A stretch of DNA of 64,000 nt from Cycas panzhihuaensis (GCA_023213395.1 CM041465.1:136221741-136285740); one strand, 5' to 3'; positions 42,409-52,894 are shown, numbered from the stretch's first letter. Program-made: numbers and translations. Notes: generated from the letters alone by a model not told the origin.

Positions 42409-43440
42409 ATGGATGCCATGTTGAAAGTTGAAGATTTTGTAGTTTTTGATCTCGACCCGAATTTGTATGTTCAAAGGAAGGGGACTTCAATAGTCGCTAT
42501 TGTGGTGTATGTGGATGATTTAATTATCGATGGCAACTGTAATAAGACTATTGTAGAAGTCAAGTCCAATTTGGGAGCTTCTTTTGACATGATAGACCTT
42601 GAGAGATTTCACTACTTCTTGGGCATTCAAATTAGGCAAATGGACGATCGAATTGTGTTGTTGTAGTCGCAACGTGGAGAACCTACTAGAGAAGTTTGGA
42701 ATGGAGAATTGCAAACAAGTTGCAACACTATGCATTAAGGCCGCAAGATTGCAGAAGGATATGGCCAAACCCTTTATAGATGGAATGAAGTATCGCCAGT
42801 TGGTAGGGAGTTTGATCTACTTGACTCATACTAGACCAGATATCGCCTATGTTGTTGGATTGGTTTTCCGCTATATGCAGAATCCTCATGAGTCACATTG
42901 GGTTGTGGTGAAGTGAATTTTGAAATACTTGAAGAGGACAATCAATCTTGGTCTGAAATACTGTCGAGGTGAAGAGATAAGGTTGTATGACTACACTAAT
43001 GCTAATTGGGGAGGAGATTCTAATAATTGGAAGTCCATTGTTGGATACATCTTTGGTGTCGGTAATGGATTTGTTTTGTAGTAGTTGAAAAAGCAACAAA
43101 CAATGGCACTAGCTTCTACAGAGGTTGAATATCAAGAACTCAGTGCTGGTGTGAAGGAAGCTGTATGGTTGTAAGGTCTCTTGGAGGTTCTTGGAGTTTC
43201 AAATGGGCATCTGATTATTTTCATTGATAATAAGAGGTCCATTTATTTGTTGGAGAATCCAGAGTTTCATGCGTCTACAAAGTATATTGAGATTCAACAC
43301 CACTACATCTGTGAACAAATCAAGTCAGGGAAGCTATAGGTCGACTATTGTCTGAGTGAATATCAGCTTGTAGACGTCTTCACCAAGCCACTTATTGAAG
43401 ATCAATTTATAAAGCTACATACCAGAATAGGATTCATAGA
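42409..43440 (+). pseudogene. Copia RT C-terminal half and RNase H (element C)
   Basis: ORF 42409-42666 has the catalytic VVYVDDLIIDGN. After a frame change, 42599-42916 gives YRQLVGSLIYLTHTRPDIAY and FRYMQNPHESHW. The RNase H tail to about 43440 keeps LASTEVEYQEL-like and DVFTKPLIEDQF-like segments interrupted by stops. YVDD is intact but the gene is dead. Confidence 0.85.
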
Positions 43441-43549
43441 TGTTATCCTTGAGGGGGGATGTATTAACAATGATAGAAAAGCAACAGGATATCCCAGCCT
43501 TCGTGATAACACAATTGTTGCATGTTGCAGATTCTCCACATTCACATTA

Positions 43550-43557
43550 ATGGGGGA
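43550..43557 (+). other. Polypurine tract (element C)
   Basis: The run atggggga lies directly before the 3' LTR start TGTTAACG. Confidence 0.7.
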
Positions 43558-43920
43558 TGTTAACGTGGCAGTTGTTTGTTAAGCCACTGGTTAATGTTAA
43601 TGTGGTTTAACTAATCGTGATTATCAAAATTGTGCGAGATATTCAATCCTTGTTAGGTGACACCTCTTGGAAAAATATAAAATCCTAAGAGCCCTTGTGT
43701 ACTCAATCAATTCAGGGAATGTAATCAATGTGATCCAAAGGATGTACTCAATCAATTCAAGGAGTGAAATCAATGTAATCCAAAGGATCTTTCGTGGTGG
43801 GTTTTTTCCCGAAAAGGTTTTCCATGTAAATCCTCTGTACTGTGCATCTGTATTCTATGTATATATTTCTTTGCTTGCTGTGTATGGTTAAAGATTCAGT
43901 GGATAGGAACATATATATAT
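43558..43920 (+). repeat. 3' LTR of element C, terminus replaced by an AT microsatellite
   Basis: It matches the split 5' LTR up to ggataggaacatata. The last about 25 bp expected (cgtatggattcatgttccctaaca in the 5' copy, 27866-27889) are absent and an AT run at 43911-43929 leads straight into repeat R3. It also has a private tandem duplication at 43699-43788. Confidence 0.88.
43699..43788 (+). repeat. 45-bp tandem duplication in the 3' LTR of C
   Basis: Units 43699-43743 and 43744-43788 both run from gtactcaatcaattca to atccaaaggat. The 5' LTR has one unit (from about 27691), so the duplication arose after insertion or in this copy only. Confidence 0.88.
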
Positions 43921-43929
43921 ATATATATA
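43911..43929. repeat. AT dinucleotide microsatellite
   Basis: Nine to ten AT units sit exactly at the truncated end of C's 3' LTR. Confidence 0.9.
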
Positions 43930-43930
43930 G

Positions 43931-44890
43931 GATTGTTAGTTTATAGAATCAACTTTGATACCATAAATATACAAATTTGTTGAACCTCTAAGTTGTGAAC
44001 TTGTCTCATGGCTATTATTGCAACATGTGACTGAAGATTGCAAGGGTATTGAAAGCAACTGTTGGTTTCATAAATAGAGTTTAGTTACTTAACAAAATTA
44101 TGTATTTAAGGAATATGTTAAGTCTTGGACCATATATTGCCAATCCTAGGGAAATGCATAGGAGTACAAACCCACATAACACAGATGGATCTCTTGGGAG
44201 GATGGAATAGATCACTTAATGTGGAGAGAAGGATTATCAAATATGTATGTTTTATTAATATAAAGGGCACTTCCTTTGAGGATACTCACACAGTCTTTAG
44301 AGAGGTGTTATTCATTACAAATTATAAAGATACCTTAGGGAGGACTCTTGCTATCTTATAAACAAAGTATAAACTATCTAATTGTCTCTTTTTGAATCTT
44401 CTATTAACTTCATAAATTTCATAAGTTGATCTTGTTATTACTTGATGATTACAACTGCTACTTATCACAACTCTAGCTAAAAGCTAACATGTGAATATAT
44501 GATAATTCTTCACGTTCGCGTCTTGTTACCTTAATAGCCATGGTTAACATCTTCTCACACCAACATATGTAGTCAACCTTTGCAATCGCATGTCACATAT
44601 TACAACTTGGGCCAATTATGTAATTTTTGTTGGTGGTTGTCAACTTTATAGTTGTTTGTTGTTTCTTCTCTTGTTGTTAGTTGGTGATCTCTTTGATGCC
44701 ATTTGCAAGAGCTCTATTGCATGCTCAATTGTCATTGCTAATTACAAGCTTATCTTTGTTGTTGGCTCTAGTTTGTAGGCTTTCCTTGTTGCAATCCTTA
44801 CGGTCGTTGAATCTTTCGACTCATGTTGCAAGCCTCTTCATCATTCTCAAATCTTCTGATGCCTATCTTTCATAGTCCCATAGAACCCTG
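43931..44890. repeat. Dispersed repeat R, copy R3
   Basis: The first 150 bp repeat 21841-21990 (the DNA left of element C); the remainder follows R1's right part (12091-12840). No coding similarity. Confidence 0.7.
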
Positions 44891-46460
44891 AGCTGTATGG
44901 TAGACAAAACGTTTTGAATATATGATATTGCCATGTAAGATTCTGTTAATTAAGCTAGATAGTAATGTTGTGAACATTCTAATGTAGTGCAATTATGTAA
45001 CTTCACCTTCTAGTAAGTGGAATTAGGTCTTTAATAATCTCTTTACACAAGTTCTTACTTGCATAAAATGTAAGTGTAGGGTAGATGTAAAAGATATATA
45101 GAGTACTAAGTGGGGGAAGATAGATCATAAGTAAGCTAATACACTTCCCATATACTATCTTGAAAATCATATCTTTATATGCAAAAAGATAAGGCTCCAA
45201 TGCCTATATTGTGTCATGTGTGTATGTACAATAAAATAAAAATCCAAGGTAGTAATTTGATATATGCCATTTAAAAAGACACGCCTTCTAAGTTCTTGTA
45301 CTTAATTAATATTTACCTAATTAGTATCTTAGTATCTCTAGATAATTTGTTTCGGTTATAAATGATATAACTCCCAATTATTTGAAACACGATAGCTAAA
45401 GAGGTATGCCTTATTCCTTTTGCTTAATTAATATTTAAACAGTGTCTTAGAACCTTTATATAATGCAGCTAGGTTCTGGATGATGCAAAATCATCTTCTG
45501 GGAATAAATGCCATTTGTATGATCCAAACCCTTTTGTAAGGAAAGCAAATTGATTTTTCTGGAGTGTGATATGAGCTATTTGGAAGACCAATTCCCTTTA
45601 GTAAGAAAAAAAAAAGGAAAAGGGAAAAGAAGGTAAGAATTTATGTCTTATTGTGGGGATACCTTGCCATTCCTAATGTCCAAATGTTTTAAAATTGCTT
45701 GTAGAATCTAGAAAATAGTGAGGATCAACATCATGTAGATGATGTTTGTTGGCTTGATTATCCAAAAAAATGTAGAGAAACATTGTCAAGTGTTGCTGAT
45801 GAAGACCATCTAGAATCAATAGGTTTGTAAACTTTCTTCCATCCACGCAAGAGCTAGCCAAGTCTTCAAGAGGAATTTGTCTTGAAATACTTGATTGGGT
45901 AGTAAAGTATGTAGACCTTCATTGCCTCAATCAAGTTTCAAGCTTTGTATGGAGAATGGGTGTAGAAATGGAGCCATTTTTTTATGCAAGCATTATTATT
46001 ACACCCCTCTCCCCAACCCCCAACCTTAGTACATAATTTTTTTAATTAAAAATTTTAAGCTGACAAAAGTTGGTAAATACAAAGTGAATAGATGTACTGG
46101 CCACACGGCAACTAGTTAGGCATTAAGATCTTGGTAAATGGTAATGCTAGCAACCTTTCTATGGCCACAATCCAACAATAACATCCAATAAACATTAACT
46201 TATAAGGACTTAATTCAATGATAGATTACTCTTGAATTATGTGAGTGATCACAACATAATCATTGTTAGGTAGTGGGAACAATTTTTATATAGGATAATT
46301 AGCATAAAGCAAAATGATCATTTGTAATGTGAATGTGCTTATACATCAAGTGTAACTGTAAATCTTATAGGGTGCATGGGAAACTTCTAGGTTCTTGAAA
46401 GATGTTGTTTTAAGCATCCGTTTTGACCTGCTATTGTAAGTTAAGGTTAGTTACTACCTC
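44891..46460. other. AT-rich sequence with no recognised gene
   Basis: No ORF over about 65 codons shows recognisable similarity. Two weakly similar segments near 45290 and 45410 both carry cttaattaatattta. Nothing else is supported. Confidence 0.5.
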
Positions 46461-46477
46461 TTTTTTTTTTTTTTTTT
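46461..46477 (-). other. Poly(A) tail of the LINE
   Basis: Seventeen T on the + strand mark the 3' terminus of the LINE, which reads right to left. Confidence 0.85.
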
Positions 46478-46632
46478 GATATGGTAAAATAATTCGGGGT
46501 TTTAGAAGGGCCCTAACCCTATTACAGGAGTTGCCGGACGGCTAACAAAATTGCTATGACAAGCCCATGGCCTAGCTATCCTCTACCCTCCAACCCCTAA
46601 CTAGCCCAACCCTACCACGACAAGTCCAGTGT

Positions 46633-47507
46633 CTAGCTTTTATCTCCAACCTGGAGAAAGTCTTCCATCTCTTTCTTAACCAGACTCACTATCTCCTTTG
46701 GGATATTCTCTCCCCATACCTTTGACCTCTTATTGTAGACCCCCCAGTTGGCCAGCTTATGATCTGCCCCATTTCCTTCTCTATATCTGTGACAAACCTG
46801 AGAACTCTCCCTAGCCTTAAGGATTTCATGAACATCTCTTATCATAGTTTCTGTATTCTCGTCTGCCTTTATTTCCCCTCTGATTATCTTTATCACATTT
46901 AAGGAATCACCTTCGATAATCACCTTTTCGTAGCCTTTCTCTGCGACCATCTCCACTGCCCTCTGCATAGCCTTAAGTTTAGCCCTGTGATTAGTTTGTT
47001 GCCTATAGTATTCCGCAAAAGTTCACAGGACTCAACCTTCTGAATTTTTGCATAATCTACCCTCTCCAACCTTTCTTGGATTACCTTTTAACGCTTTGTC
47101 AAAGTTTATTTTAACCCAATTTTTGGATGGGGCCGCCAAGTGTAGTGTCTTCTCATCTTCAACGGGATATTGGGTCTGTCAATCCCTCGTCTCTCCAAAA
47201 TGCCTCCCTCAGATTCCAAGATGCTCTTCTCTTTTGTAATTTTGACAAACTCCACAATTGCAGCACAAATAATTCTGTGGAGCCTAACTTCGTCCATCTC
47301 CTCCTGAAATATTCTTCTGTTTCTTTCCTTTTAGAGATTTCACAACACCACTGGTAGAGAGCTTTCTCAAATATAACCCAAGATTCTGCTTCTAAAAGGG
47401 CACTTCCACATCAACACTTGTTCTCTAAGAGTCCTGGGGGCCACCCATTCCATCCCGAACTGGGTCCATATGAGTGTCCAAACTTTTCTGGAAAAAGAAC
47501 AATGAAG
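46633..47507 (-). pseudogene. LINE ORF2 C-terminal region with RNase H
   Basis: ORF 46633-46968 encodes a plant-LINE RNase H end: EKVIIEGDSLNVIKIIRGE and the closing CHRYREGNGADHKLANWG, with G-D-S and the H/D-x-x-A-N-pattern of RVT_3-type domains. The first part, toward 47507, contains KVWTLIWTQFGMEWVAP, the usual stretch after zf-RVT, but has stops. The segment is joined to 57816 across G. Confidence 0.85.
47503..47507. repeat. Target-site duplication of element G (left)
   Basis: tgaag here is repeated exactly at 57811-57815. Confidence 0.92.
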
Positions 47508-48141
47508 TGTGTGCGCCTCAATCATACTCGTAACATACAGAAATGCAAAGAGAAAGACACACACGTTGGGGGTAAAATCATCTGGAATTGCTTTCATTCA
47601 GAAACATGGCACTGCGTCTGGTCCTCTCACAACCAGACGCCTGCCAGAACAGTACAGAATGGCTGCCCTAACACGTGGCGCAACGCTATTACAATCACAT
47701 GTATGCAAACTGAATCATGTTCCACACATTGCGGTTCCCACTTTTATATACAAATTATGGACGTTACATAACCGTTTCCTAAAAATAAGTTATTTCTTGT
47801 AACTATCATGGGTCTGCCCGCTGCCCGGACAGACCCATTTTCTGCCCGAATAGCAGCTGGGTAGCAGTTACGTAGCAGTCGCCGCAGTCGCGTAGCAGTC
47901 GCCGTAGTTGCGTAGCAGTCACCGCACCTTGCGTAACGATTCTTGCACTGTAGCGATTCTTGCACCTGAGCGATTCTTGTCGCACCTGTAGCGATTCTTG
48001 TAGCTCTGTAGTGGTTACAGAGCACTGTAGCGACCTTGTAGTAGTTGTAGTAGTCCGTGTGACCTTGTAGTAGTTGTAGCAGTCCCGTAGCAGCCTTGTA
48101 GTAGTTGTAGCAGCAAAATCAACTACTTTTCCCTACACACA
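47508..48141 (-). repeat. 3' LTR of element G
   Basis: The LTR runs from tgtgtgcgcctc to ccctacacaca on the + strand and pairs with 57188-57810. Its right half holds a GC-rich tandem array (47863-48116). A purine-rich sense tract (ggccgggaaga) lies next to it at 48142-48152. Confidence 0.95.
47863..48116. repeat. Short tandem repeat array inside the LTR of G
   Basis: Variants of gtagcagtcgccg, gtagcgattcttg and ccttgtagtagttgtagcag are repeated in succession. The counterpart at 57530-57785 has a different number and order of units. Confidence 0.85.
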
Positions 48142-48192
48142 TCTTCCCGGCCGCCTGTTTTGAACGAGTAACATACTCGTTCACAAAAAAAT

Positions 48193-48945
48193 TTAGTTCC
48201 TTCTCTCCTTTATCTTTATTCTCTTGCGGCATATATATTCCATCTCCAGTTCCGCAATGTGAAGAGGTACCTTCAGTCCTTTCTGTTTCAAATATTTACA
48301 TAACATTGCAACATTCTGCATTGTATCTAGCAAGGCCAATGTTGGTTTTTCTCCTGATTGTAACTGGTCAATTTCTTGGTTGAGTTCCATATTGACCCTT
48401 TCTGTTAACTCCAAATGCTCCCTGTATGCCTTGCGTTCTTTCCAAAGATTTTTACATTGCTCCGACTCTTCATCCGATTTTATGATCCATGTTCCCAACC
48501 AATGATAAACCGGTTGCATGTCCACTGGGATGTGTTTGTCGAATCTTCTTCGAAATTCCGTCGCTTGTGGACCAAGTTCATTAATATCGTCCACCCAGTC
48601 CATTATAAATGCCTTCAGGGATTCCAACTTATTTTCCGTGATCTGATGATTTTTTTTCAAAGATTCATCTGGCGGTTTGGCCCTGCTTTCCAATTCTGTA
48701 ACCAACTGGCTGGTTACTTTTGCCAGAAAGGATGTTCTCCAAGTTGCGACGTCTTGTGCATCGCATTCCATTGGATCTAAACCTTCTTCTAGTACCTCCT
48801 TGCTCGTGTTAAACTCTACTTCCGGTGGCTGGTTGTCCAAAATCTCTAATATTTCTCGTTTCCGTTTTTCTTGTGCTACAACTTTCTGTTTCTTTTCTGC
48901 TATGACTTCCTCTTCTGTTACGGCTTCGCTTTCTCTTACCGCCAT
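48193..48945 (-). CDS. Extra 3' ORF of element G, C-terminal coiled-coil part
   Basis: 251 codons after integrase on the sense strand. It starts in a charged helix (EEEVIAEKKQKVVAQEKRKR) and ends with long heptad-like helices (ELTERVNMELNQEIDQLQSG). It contains WRTSFLAKVTSQLVTELESR. No zinc, nuclease or membrane motif is visible. A frame change near 48946-49010 separates it from the upstream part, with which it was probably one protein. Function unknown. Confidence 0.65.
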   Translation of the reverse strand: MAVRESEAVTEEEVIAEKKQKVVAQEKRKREILEILDNQPPEVEFNTSKEVLEEGLDPMECDAQDVATWRTSFLAKVTSQLVTELESRAKPPDESLKKNHQITENKLESLKAFIMDWVDDINELGPQATEFRRRFDKHIPVDMQPVYHWLGTWIIKSDEESEQCKNLWKERKAYREHLELTERVNMELNQEIDQLQSGEKPTLALLDTMQNVAMLCKYLKQKGLKVPLHIAELEMEYICRKRIKIKERRN

Positions 48946-49010
48946 GAGACTGCATTTCTCTTCCTTTCTGACGGCTGTTTCTCTTCTAGTAGACTTATCA
49001 CCGCCCTGCT

Positions 49011-50099
49011 TCAGCTTTCTTCTCTCCTCACTTCCACCACTTCAGGCGTTTTCTGAACTCGTTCCTCGCTTGCTACCTCTGCTACTGTAGGCGTGTCTTC
49101 AATTCTGGAACTTGCTCCCGGTTCCCAGTTGACCTTCTCTTTCCCCTTCTGCGTTGCCGACTGTGGAACTCCTGGCGCTATTTCATTCGCTTGGTATAGC
49201 TTTTCTATCCAAGCTTGTACTTGTACTTGTTCTTTTTCCCATCTTCCTATCTTTTTGTTTGTCCATATGGCTAAAGGAGACTGCTGCTCCATTCAATTGG
49301 GCATCCTAATATTAGGACACTGAAATAAAAGAATACCCTGCAAAATTGTAACATAATAGAAGGGAATAGGTCTACTGGATCTTCTAATAGCCTGTAAAGC
49401 ATCCAAGAGTTTTTGCTTTACAATTCTTGCCCAATTAAATACTCTTCCCTGGGCTACCTCATTTAACACAGTTCGCAGGTTGCTCGGGGCAAACGCATTC
49501 TTCTGTGTAAGTATAATTTTTGAGAAAATGAACTGGGCGAGGAAGCGCTTATTCGGGTCTTCTATCCTTGCTATCCGGATTCCTGCTGATGTCGCGTCAC
49601 AGCTCGCTGTTCCCATAATCCTTGCTGCTTCTTCGCGAGATAACAAGGTATCTCGACGGATTTCTGGCCCTTTATTTGGCAGGCCTGTGGCTGCCATTAA
49701 CACTTCCTCTGTGATCTGCACCATTTGTGGGTACTTCACCAGCAATGGAAGTATCCTTTGCATAAACTCCTCCGCATTTCCAAATATTACTACTGTCACA
49801 AATTTTTGCAACTCGCTTTGTGAGTAGTCAAGGCCTCTGTCGTTTTCTGGGAACATTATCCATTCTTCTCGAATTCGGCTATCATCATTCTCCCGGACTA
49901 AGATTGCTGGCGCCATTCCTTCCACTATACCTACCATCTTTTCCATCTCTTGGCTGCTATCGCTGTTATTTGTGGTACCTGCGATGTACTGGCAGTAAAC
50001 CAGCCTTTCAATTCCGCGGTCGACAAAAAACAGCGTCAGTATCATACCGGTTGTGGCCGTTATAGGCTTTATTGTCTTGTCTTTCCGATTTGACGACAT
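49011..50099 (-). CDS. Extra 3' ORF of element G, N-terminal part
   Basis: One frame from the ATG at 50099 to 49011, interrupted by a single TGA at about 49293. It starts MSSNRKDKTIKPITATTGMI. It has a mostly helical body with VQITEEVLMAATGLPNKGPE, FLAQFIFSKIILTQKNAF and RVFNWARIVKQKLLDAL. The second part, from 49292, is polar (WIEKLYQANEIAPGVPQSA, then acidic). The plan recalls the plant-transposon-protein region found in Athila/Tat elements, but I cannot confirm this by eye. There is no clear signal peptide or membrane helix, so an Env-like role is not supported. Confidence 0.65.
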
Positions 50100-50619
50100 A
50101 CCGTACTATCATCATGATTATGATCTCTGCGCTCATATTATGATGACGGTATTTATGAGAGGTCGCGTCATCCGTCTATTGCATTGACGCTTTCAAATTC
50201 ATCCTCCCACCATCCGTTGTTGGTCAAGTCCGTCATTACTTTCCCGTCGCCGTCGATCCATTTCCGTCATCAATTTGTCGTCGGTCTGTTTCCGTCTTCC
50301 GACATCTTGGCGTCAATTTCCATGCCGTCGATCAGATTGTCGTCACTTCGTCCCCGTCGCATTGTTGCTACTGGTCGTATCTCTGCTGTCCACGTCCTGT
50401 TTCCATGTACAACCTTCGTACTGTCTCTTGATGACAGAGATTTTAGCCCCTTATTTTTTTATTTTTTTAACATTCTATATAATTTCAGTCAGCTGCCATT
50501 GACTAATTTAGTCAATGGCTGTCCGTCCAATCACGTAACTGACCGCCTGCTTTCATAAATAAATTGAATCTTTTATGGTCCTAACCATTTTATTTTCATT
50601 TTTCATGGTTTAAATTTAA
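50100..50619 (-). other. Spacer between integrase and extra ORF of element G
   Basis: No coding similarity. It is rich in cgtc/gtcg runs, with repeated ccgtcg and cgtca words at 50200-50400. It may hold the start signals for the extra ORF; not shown. Confidence 0.5.
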
Positions 50620-50914
50620 ATTTACTATCATACAATAATACCAAATCATTTACCTTAAATTCAGGCTTTTTGATGTGGCGATCATGCCATGCTTTTCGTC
50701 TTTTCTTTTCTATTCTCAATTCCCATAGTGCTCGTGCTCAGGTTTTGTCCAACTTCATTAACTGGATCAGCCGCTGGTCGAGGGAAATCTCGGGATTTGT
50801 CCTGAGGTATCGTGCCACTCTCAGGCTTTTTGCTTGAAATTCAAGAGGAACAACAACTTCGAAACCATACACCAACTAAAATGGTGTTTGTTTATGTGAT
50901 CGCTTCTTTACCGT
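50620..50914 (-). pseudogene. Integrase C-terminal segment (element G), frame-shifted
   Basis: In a frame other than the main pol ORF, the sense strand gives PFWLVYGFEVVVPLEF, then KSLRVARYLRTNPEIS and QRLIQLMKLDK. This is the usual gypsy integrase sequence after the DDE core. A small frame change near 50915 and later stops break it. Confidence 0.75.
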
Positions 50915-52894
50915 TCATGCGCCTGAGGATGAATGCAATTTTTCTGCCCAATCGGTTCGTTGTCCATTGCAAATTTTCATCAAAGCGATCTTCAGAATTT
51001 TGTTTGTACTTTCCACTTGTCCATTTGCTCTAGGGTAATATGGTGAAGATCTTCGATGTTGAATGAAAAATTTTGTAGTCAAATATCTGATTGTCTGATT
51101 CAGGAAAGCTCCTCCTTGATCAGACACAATTTCCAAAGGACAACCAAACCTTATAATAATAACTTCATACAAGAAGCGAGTTGTGCTTCTTGCATCACAC
51201 TTTTTCATTGGTTTCGCCTCAGTCCATTTGGTCAAAAGGTCTGTGGCTATCAATATGTACCTTGCATTTGTCTTTCTTGCTGGTGGACTGATTGGTCCAA
51301 CAAAATCCAATCCCCATTTTTCAAATGGAGCTTGGGCCAGTATTGGATGAAGCGGCATAAAGTTCTGTTTTGATGGCTTACCTGCTCTTTGACAAATATC
51401 ACAGGTTTTTACCCACTTTTCCGAATCTTCGAACAATGTAGGCCACCATAATCCTGCTATCAAAACTTTTCTGGCTGTGACTTCTCCTCCGTGATGTGTT
51501 GCAGCTATCCCTTCATGAGCTTCCTTCAGCAACGGTTCTACTTCATGTTGAAGTATACACCTTCGCAGAATTCCGTCAAGTCCTAGTTTGTACAACATAC
51601 CACCTATTAGTTGGAATGGAAAAGTTTTCTTAATAAAACTTTTCCTTTCAACCCTTTCCAATCCTTGAGGTGTTTGTCCTGTAGTTAAATACTCCGCGAT
51701 TCCCTCGTACCATGCTGGCACGGCCTCAACTGAGAATACTTTATGATCTGGAAAATCATCAAATACTCCCTTACCTTTCCCATTGTCTTTTATTCGTGAC
51801 AATTGATCTGGTATGATGTGTTTCTCCCCCTTTTTTACTACAATTTTGAACATAAATTCCTGAAACAACATTAGCCAGCGGCTAATTCTCCCTTGCAAAA
51901 TTGGTTTATTAATCAAGTATTGAAGAGCTTGATGATCCACAAAAAATACAAATGGATTTGCTAACAAGTGATGCCAAAACTTCTGCAGGGCATACACCAT
52001 GCCTAATCCTTCTCGTTCGGTAACTGTATAGTTACGCTCGGCGGATGTCAACTTTCTACTTGCAAAGGCAATTGGAAGATCTATTTTTTCATCTTCTGGT
52101 TGGGCCAACACACAGCCAATGGCATACAGTGATGCATCTACATGAACATGGAACGGTTTGTTCCAGTCTGGAAATTTGAGCACAGGAGCTTCAACTATCT
52201 TTTTCTTCAGAGCATCAAAAGATAGTTGTTGTTGAAGTGTCCATTCCCATTTAATAGCTTTTTTCAACAAGGACTCTAGAGGATGGGCTATCCGAGCATA
52301 ATTTCTTATAAATTTCCGGTAATAACCGGTCATTCCTAAGAAACCTTTCAGGTTTTTTGGCGTTTGAGGAACAGGGAATCTCAAAATTACCTCCACCTTT
52401 GCCGGGTTAGTTTTCAATCCATCCTTTGAGACAATATGTCCCAGCGATGATCCAAACGGTACCAGAAAGGTACATTTGTCTGGATTTAAGCATAATCTGC
52501 TTTCCCTGCACAATTCTAACATTAGCCTTAATTGAGACAGATGTTTTTCTATTGTACTATATAGGGTCCAATCATCTAAAAATACCTCCACTGCTTTCCC
52601 CAACAATTTCCTAAAGATGTTTAAGATCACCCTTTGAAAGGTTGCGGGAGCATTTGTTAGCGCAAATGGCATGACCCTATATGCATATGTCCCCCATTCC
52701 GTAACAAATGTTGTCTTCAATTGGTCCTCAAGTGCAATACGAACTTGATTATAACCATTGAAGCCATCTGTGAATGAGAAAATCTCATGTCCTGCTACTT
52801 TCTCCAGCACATCTTCAGTGAAGGGTACGGGGAATGGATCTTTCTTTGTTGCTTTATTCAAAGCTTTGTAATCAACGCATATGCGTACTTCCAC
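50915..52894 (-). CDS. Gypsy RT-RNase H-integrase ORF (element G), open
   Basis: 659 residues without a stop. RT: ICVDYKALNKATKKDPFP at about 5-22, catalytic VFLDDWTLYS at about 104-113. RNase H: FHVHVDASLYAIGCVLAQ near 248-265, TEREGLGMVYAL near 292-303, FFVDHQALQYL near 317-327, IPDQLSR near 361-367. Integrase: H2C2 zinc site with HHGG near 467-470 and CDICQ near 498-502, then GLDFVGP (Asp 530), SDQGGAF (Asp 592) and ANGQVEST (Glu 628). All catalytic residues are present, and it is the longest intact pol in the window. The first RT residues lie in the previous frame (52872-53054), so a one-base indel near 52885 breaks the polyprotein. Confidence 0.93.
   Translation of the reverse strand: MEVRICVDYKALNKATKKDPFPVPFTEDVLEKVAGHEIFSFTDGFNGYNQVRIALEDQLKTTFVTEWGTYAYRVMPFALTNAPATFQRVILNIFRKLLGKAVEVFLDDWTLYSTIEKHLSQLRLMLELCRESRLCLNPDKCTFLVPFGSSLGHIVSKDGLKTNPAKVEVILRFPVPQTPKNLKGFLGMTGYYRKFIRNYARIAHPLESLLKKAIKWEWTLQQQLSFDALKKKIVEAPVLKFPDWNKPFHVHVDASLYAIGCVLAQPEDEKIDLPIAFASRKLTSAERNYTVTEREGLGMVYALQKFWHHLLANPFVFFVDHQALQYLINKPILQGRISRWLMLFQEFMFKIVVKKGEKHIIPDQLSRIKDNGKGKGVFDDFPDHKVFSVEAVPAWYEGIAEYLTTGQTPQGLERVERKSFIKKTFPFQLIGGMLYKLGLDGILRRCILQHEVEPLLKEAHEGIAATHHGGEVTARKVLIAGLWWPTLFEDSEKWVKTCDICQRAGKPSKQNFMPLHPILAQAPFEKWGLDFVGPISPPARKTNARYILIATDLLTKWTEAKPMKKCDARSTTRFLYEVIIIRFGCPLEIVSDQGGAFLNQTIRYLTTKFFIQHRRSSPYYPRANGQVESTNKILKIALMKICNGQRTDWAEKLHSSSGA

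Larger units (their letters stand above)
21991..43920 (+). mobile_element. Ty1/copia LTR retrotransposon C, split by D, E and F
   Basis: Both LTRs (21991-22089 plus 27642-27889, and 43558-43920), a primer site at 27890, a leader, gag, integrase, RT, RNase H and a polypurine tract are present on the + strand. D sits inside its 5' LTR and E, itself containing F, inside its leader. Without them C is about 6 kb. Its coding region is the most decayed of the copia elements here. The 3' LTR ends in an AT microsatellite instead of its expected terminus, so no target duplication can be checked. Confidence 0.92.

Noticed and set aside
43911-43929. AT run as a functional regulatory site
   Set aside because: It is a simple microsatellite at a broken LTR end; its interest is only as a breakpoint.
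45280-45470. Tandem repeat around cttaattaatattta
   Set aside because: Only short AT-rich words match; the similarity is too weak to call a repeat.
46633-46968. Host RNase H-type gene
   Set aside because: It is in line with LINE ORF2, ends next to the LINE poly(A), and fits the C-terminal RNase H of plant L1 elements.
47863-48116. Direct repeats that might be read as a CRISPR array
   Set aside because: Units are short, contiguous and variable, with no unique spacers, and they recur inside both LTRs of one gypsy element.
48193-50099. Envelope-like protein for the extra ORF of G
   Set aside because: No signal peptide, no membrane-spanning segment and no furin-like site are visible; only position would support Env.
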